Origin: JAISST01 sp050434145
Lineage (GTDB): Bacteria; Fusobacteriota; Fusobacteriia; Fusobacteriales; Fusobacteriaceae
Direction: 5' to 3'
Length of the DNA: 35,789 nucleotides
Assembly: GCF_050434145.1 (NCBI RefSeq)
Contig: NZ_JBNPVX010000030.1
Location: forward strand, 1 to 35,789
The translations under genes were made by a program, and so were the position numbers. Below, in pieces: positions 33,818 through 35,789 of this stretch. Below the pieces are notes generated by a model. The model saw only the letters and a list, made by a program, of their open reading frames with translations, ran no database searches and was not told the origin of the DNA. Positions within the stretch are counted from its first letter, which is position 1; each line of letters begins with the position of its first letter.

Positions 33818-35404
33818 TCAAAATTTTTTTAAACTAAACATTACTTTTACTCCTAGTTCAGTATTTTCAATACTATAGACAGAATTATGAAGTTCAAATA
33901 TTTTTTTACAAACATATAACCCTATTCCAGCACCATCTTCTTTTGTAGTAAAATATTTGTTCCAAACTTTATATATGTTTTCTTCAGTTATTTTCTCACC
34001 ATCATTTTCCAAAGATATTACAATATTATCAGCAAACTCATCTACTATGATAGATATATATTTTTCAGAATGATGAATACTATTATTAAGTAAATTAAAC
34101 ATTACTTGTTCTATTTTTTCTCTATCTGCAAAAACTTCTATTTTTCTGTTACATTGTATATTCACATGTAGATTTTTTAGTTCTTTTTCATATATCTTTA
34201 ATGCCATCTCAATCATAGGATATAACTTAAATGTTTTTAAATTCATTATATCAGTTATATCTGTAATATTTTCTTTAGTTAATTCAGAAGTTAATTTTAA
34301 AAGTCTTTTCCCTTCATTATTTATTATCTGTATATTTTCATCCTTATTACTTTCATAAATTAAATCACTAAACCCAATAATTGCAGATAAAGGTGTCTTT
34401 ATTTCATGCATAAAATATTTTATTTTTTCTTCCATTAATCCTTTATTCTTTTTATTTTCTCTTAGCTCTATCTTATAAAGATTTATAACATTTTCTAGGT
34501 TATCACTCATTTGATATATTTCTTCATAGAGTTTCTCTATCTCATCATTAGTCTTTTGGTATGTTTTTTTCTGAAAATTTAATTTGCCTATATTAGTCGC
34601 TATATTTGAAATATCCTCTATCGGATTTACAATTTTTCTTCCTAAAATTTTTCCAATAACGATTATCAATATAATTACAAATAATCCCTTTATGTAAAAA
34701 TATGATTTTATTGTTGGAAAAATATCTTTTATATTTTCATATGCATAAAAAACAATTACATTCTTATTTTCTATTTTTCTAGAAATCACCATATATTCAT
34801 CATCGTCATCAATATAATTACCAGTCTCTATATTTTCTAGTCCTGTTTCTATTAAAAATTCAATGAAGTCATCTGACTCAGAATAAGCACCATAGCTATT
34901 TTTTATTTTTTTTATTGTTCCTGTAATTGATTCTTGAGCAAAATTTCTATTGATATATTTATAATCCTTGTATATCTTTCCTGCAACATCTATTTTTACT
35001 GGAGCATAGTAATTGCCAATAATTTTTATTGCATCTACTTGAATTTCATCATCAGTTTCTATATCAAAATTCTCATTTGAATATAAATTATCTAATATTG
35101 CATCTAATAATAATATTTTATCACCAGATTCATTATTAGATAATACCAAATAAGAAAAATTTTCCAAAGTTTTCATTTGATTATTCTCAACAACCATTAC
35201 AAAAGCTTCTTTTTCTTCTTGATATTTCTTTAATAATTGATAATCAAGATCGCCATTATTAATAAAATTAATATTTTTAAGTTCTTTCACTTTTCTATAT
35301 CTAAAATATTTTTCAAAATAAACTTCTCCCAAAAATATATCTACAAATATTATAGTAAATAAACTCAATAAAAGAATGATTGATAACTTACTTTTTATTT
35401 TCAT
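33818..35404 (-). CDS. membrane sensor histidine kinase
   Basis: 528 residues. Helix 1 at about 7-27, an extracytoplasmic sensor of about 200 residues with no recognised fold, helix 2 at about 237-255, a HAMP linker (NPIEDISNIATNIGKLNF) to about 310, then HisKA with phospho-acceptor H333 in FMHEIKTPLSAIIGF. The ATPase domain follows: N box MFNLLNNSIHHSEK, G1-like ENDGEKI and GAGIGLYVCKKIFELH. It starts 6 bp after the stop of a response-regulator gene whose GAGGAG serves as its ribosome binding site. The regulator is broken, so the kinase may lack its partner. Confidence 0.9.
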   Translation of the reverse strand: MKIKSKLSIILLLSLFTIIFVDIFLGEVYFEKYFRYRKVKELKNINFINNGDLDYQLLKKYQEEKEAFVMVVENNQMKTLENFSYLVLSNNESGDKILLLDAILDNLYSNENFDIETDDEIQVDAIKIIGNYYAPVKIDVAGKIYKDYKYINRNFAQESITGTIKKIKNSYGAYSESDDFIEFLIETGLENIETGNYIDDDDEYMVISRKIENKNVIVFYAYENIKDIFPTIKSYFYIKGLFVIILIIVIGKILGRKIVNPIEDISNIATNIGKLNFQKKTYQKTNDEIEKLYEEIYQMSDNLENVINLYKIELRENKKNKGLMEEKIKYFMHEIKTPLSAIIGFSDLIYESNKDENIQIINNEGKRLLKLTSELTKENITDITDIMNLKTFKLYPMIEMALKIYEKELKNLHVNIQCNRKIEVFADREKIEQVMFNLLNNSIHHSEKYISIIVDEFADNIVISLENDGEKITEENIYKVWNKYFTTKEDGAGIGLYVCKKIFELHNSVYSIENTELGVKVMFSLKKF

Positions 35405-35410
35405 ATATTT

Positions 35411-35697
35411 TTACTCCTCAAATTTATATCCTATTGATTTAATTGTTTTTAGATATTTTGAATTTTTTCCAAGTCTACCCCTAAGTTTAGTTATTTGTTT
35501 ATCAATAACCCTGTCATTACCATCAAAATCATATCCCCATACAGAAAGTAGTATCTCCTCCCTTGTTTTTACAAGTCCAATATTTTCTTCTAAGTAAAAT
35601 AAAATATCTCTTTCTTTTATTGGGATTTTTAATTCTTTTCCATCATTTATTATTTTACCACTTTTTTTATTTATCTCTAAAGTTCCATATTTTTTGG
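35411..35697 (-). pseudogene. C-terminal remnant of an OmpR-family response regulator
   Basis: From the stop at 35411-35413 the minus strand encodes a winged-helix DNA-binding domain: KYGTLEINKKSGKI, LKIPIKERDILFYLEENIGLVKTREEILLSVWGYDF, DRVIDKQITKLRGRLG and YLKTIKSIGYKFEE. This is the Trans_reg_C domain of OmpR/PhoB regulators. The frame meets a stop at 35726-35728 with no receiver domain and no usable start. Response-regulator-like sequence fades at about 35697. The receiver half is missing or lies beyond an insertion. It pairs with the histidine kinase downstream. Confidence 0.7.
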
Positions 35698-35789
35698 TAG
35701 TGTCAAGTTTTTGTAGGGATTTTATCTAAATATTATTTGAGAATCCCATGAAATACGCTATAATTCTTCATTACATATTATATTTTTAT
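35698..35789. mobile_element. probable end of an insertion element interrupting the response regulator
   Basis: Coding similarity to the regulator stops at about 35697 and is replaced by non-coding AT-rich DNA beginning TAGTGTCAAGTTTTTGTAGG. GTGTCAAGTTTTT-like termini occur on several insertion-sequence families, and GGGATT (35717-35722)/AATCCC (35742-35747) form an inverted repeat just inside. No transposase is visible before the window ends, so the element type cannot be named. Confidence 0.4.

Overview
The window is strongly AT-rich and densely packed, and most genes lie on the minus strand. Several traits together point to the phylum Fusobacteriota (Fusobacterium/Sebaldella/Leptotrichia-like). 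These are a lipoprotein-type autotransporter with a poly-Gly/poly-Asn linker and a C-terminal beta-barrel, a type III glutamine synthetase, an IdnO/Gno-type dehydrogenase beside KduI, a YfcC-family permease paired with an M20 amidohydrolase, and MORN-like repeat secreted proteins in an outer-membrane organism. The genus cannot be fixed from sequence alone. I saw no rRNA, tRNA, CRISPR array, phage gene or complete transposase.

Left region (1-7.7 kb): a minus-strand operon encodes an isocitrate-dehydrogenase-like enzyme, a YbhJ-like aconitase-family hydratase and an Aquifex-type aconitase. Past a stem-loop it runs into the 5' half of a beta-propeller lactonase, fused out of frame to the 3' end of a permease; this looks like a deletion scar. 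A divergent LysR regulator and a 9-bp palindrome control the head of the operon. The enzymes would convert citrate/aconitate/isocitrate to 2-oxoglutarate. At 7.7-9.3 kb come a small DUF5684-like membrane protein and a secreted MORN-like repeat protein.

Biotin region (9.4-13.8 kb): a promoter overlapped by a BirA-like operator drives a BioW-BioF fusion, then bioD and bioA. A GC-rich repeat element sits between bioWF and bioD; a diverged second copy lies at 23.64-23.75 kb. bioB is not present.

Middle region (13.8-26.1 kb): ogt plus an Ada-AlkA fusion (alkylation repair), a small membrane protein, a flavodoxin, kduD/kduI (unsaturated uronate catabolism) with a strong promoter and a GTATAC palindrome, a GNAT acetyltransferase, an HxlR regulator with pcp divergent from a PPOX-type flavoprotein, a ClbS/DfsB-MazG-like fusion, a duplicated zinc ribbon, a carboxymuconolactone-decarboxylase-like protein, then glnN.

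Right region (26.2-35.8 kb): asnB next to glnN (nitrogen assimilation), an M20 amidohydrolase with its YfcC permease, a small exported protein, a lipidated autotransporter and a sensor histidine kinase. The response-regulator gene just upstream of the kinase is broken near the right edge, probably by an insertion element whose end is visible.

The most novel-looking items are the two-aconitase operon with its deletion scar, the BioW-BioF fusion under a BirA-like site, the ClbS-MazG fusion, and the repeat family with one copy splitting the biotin operon.
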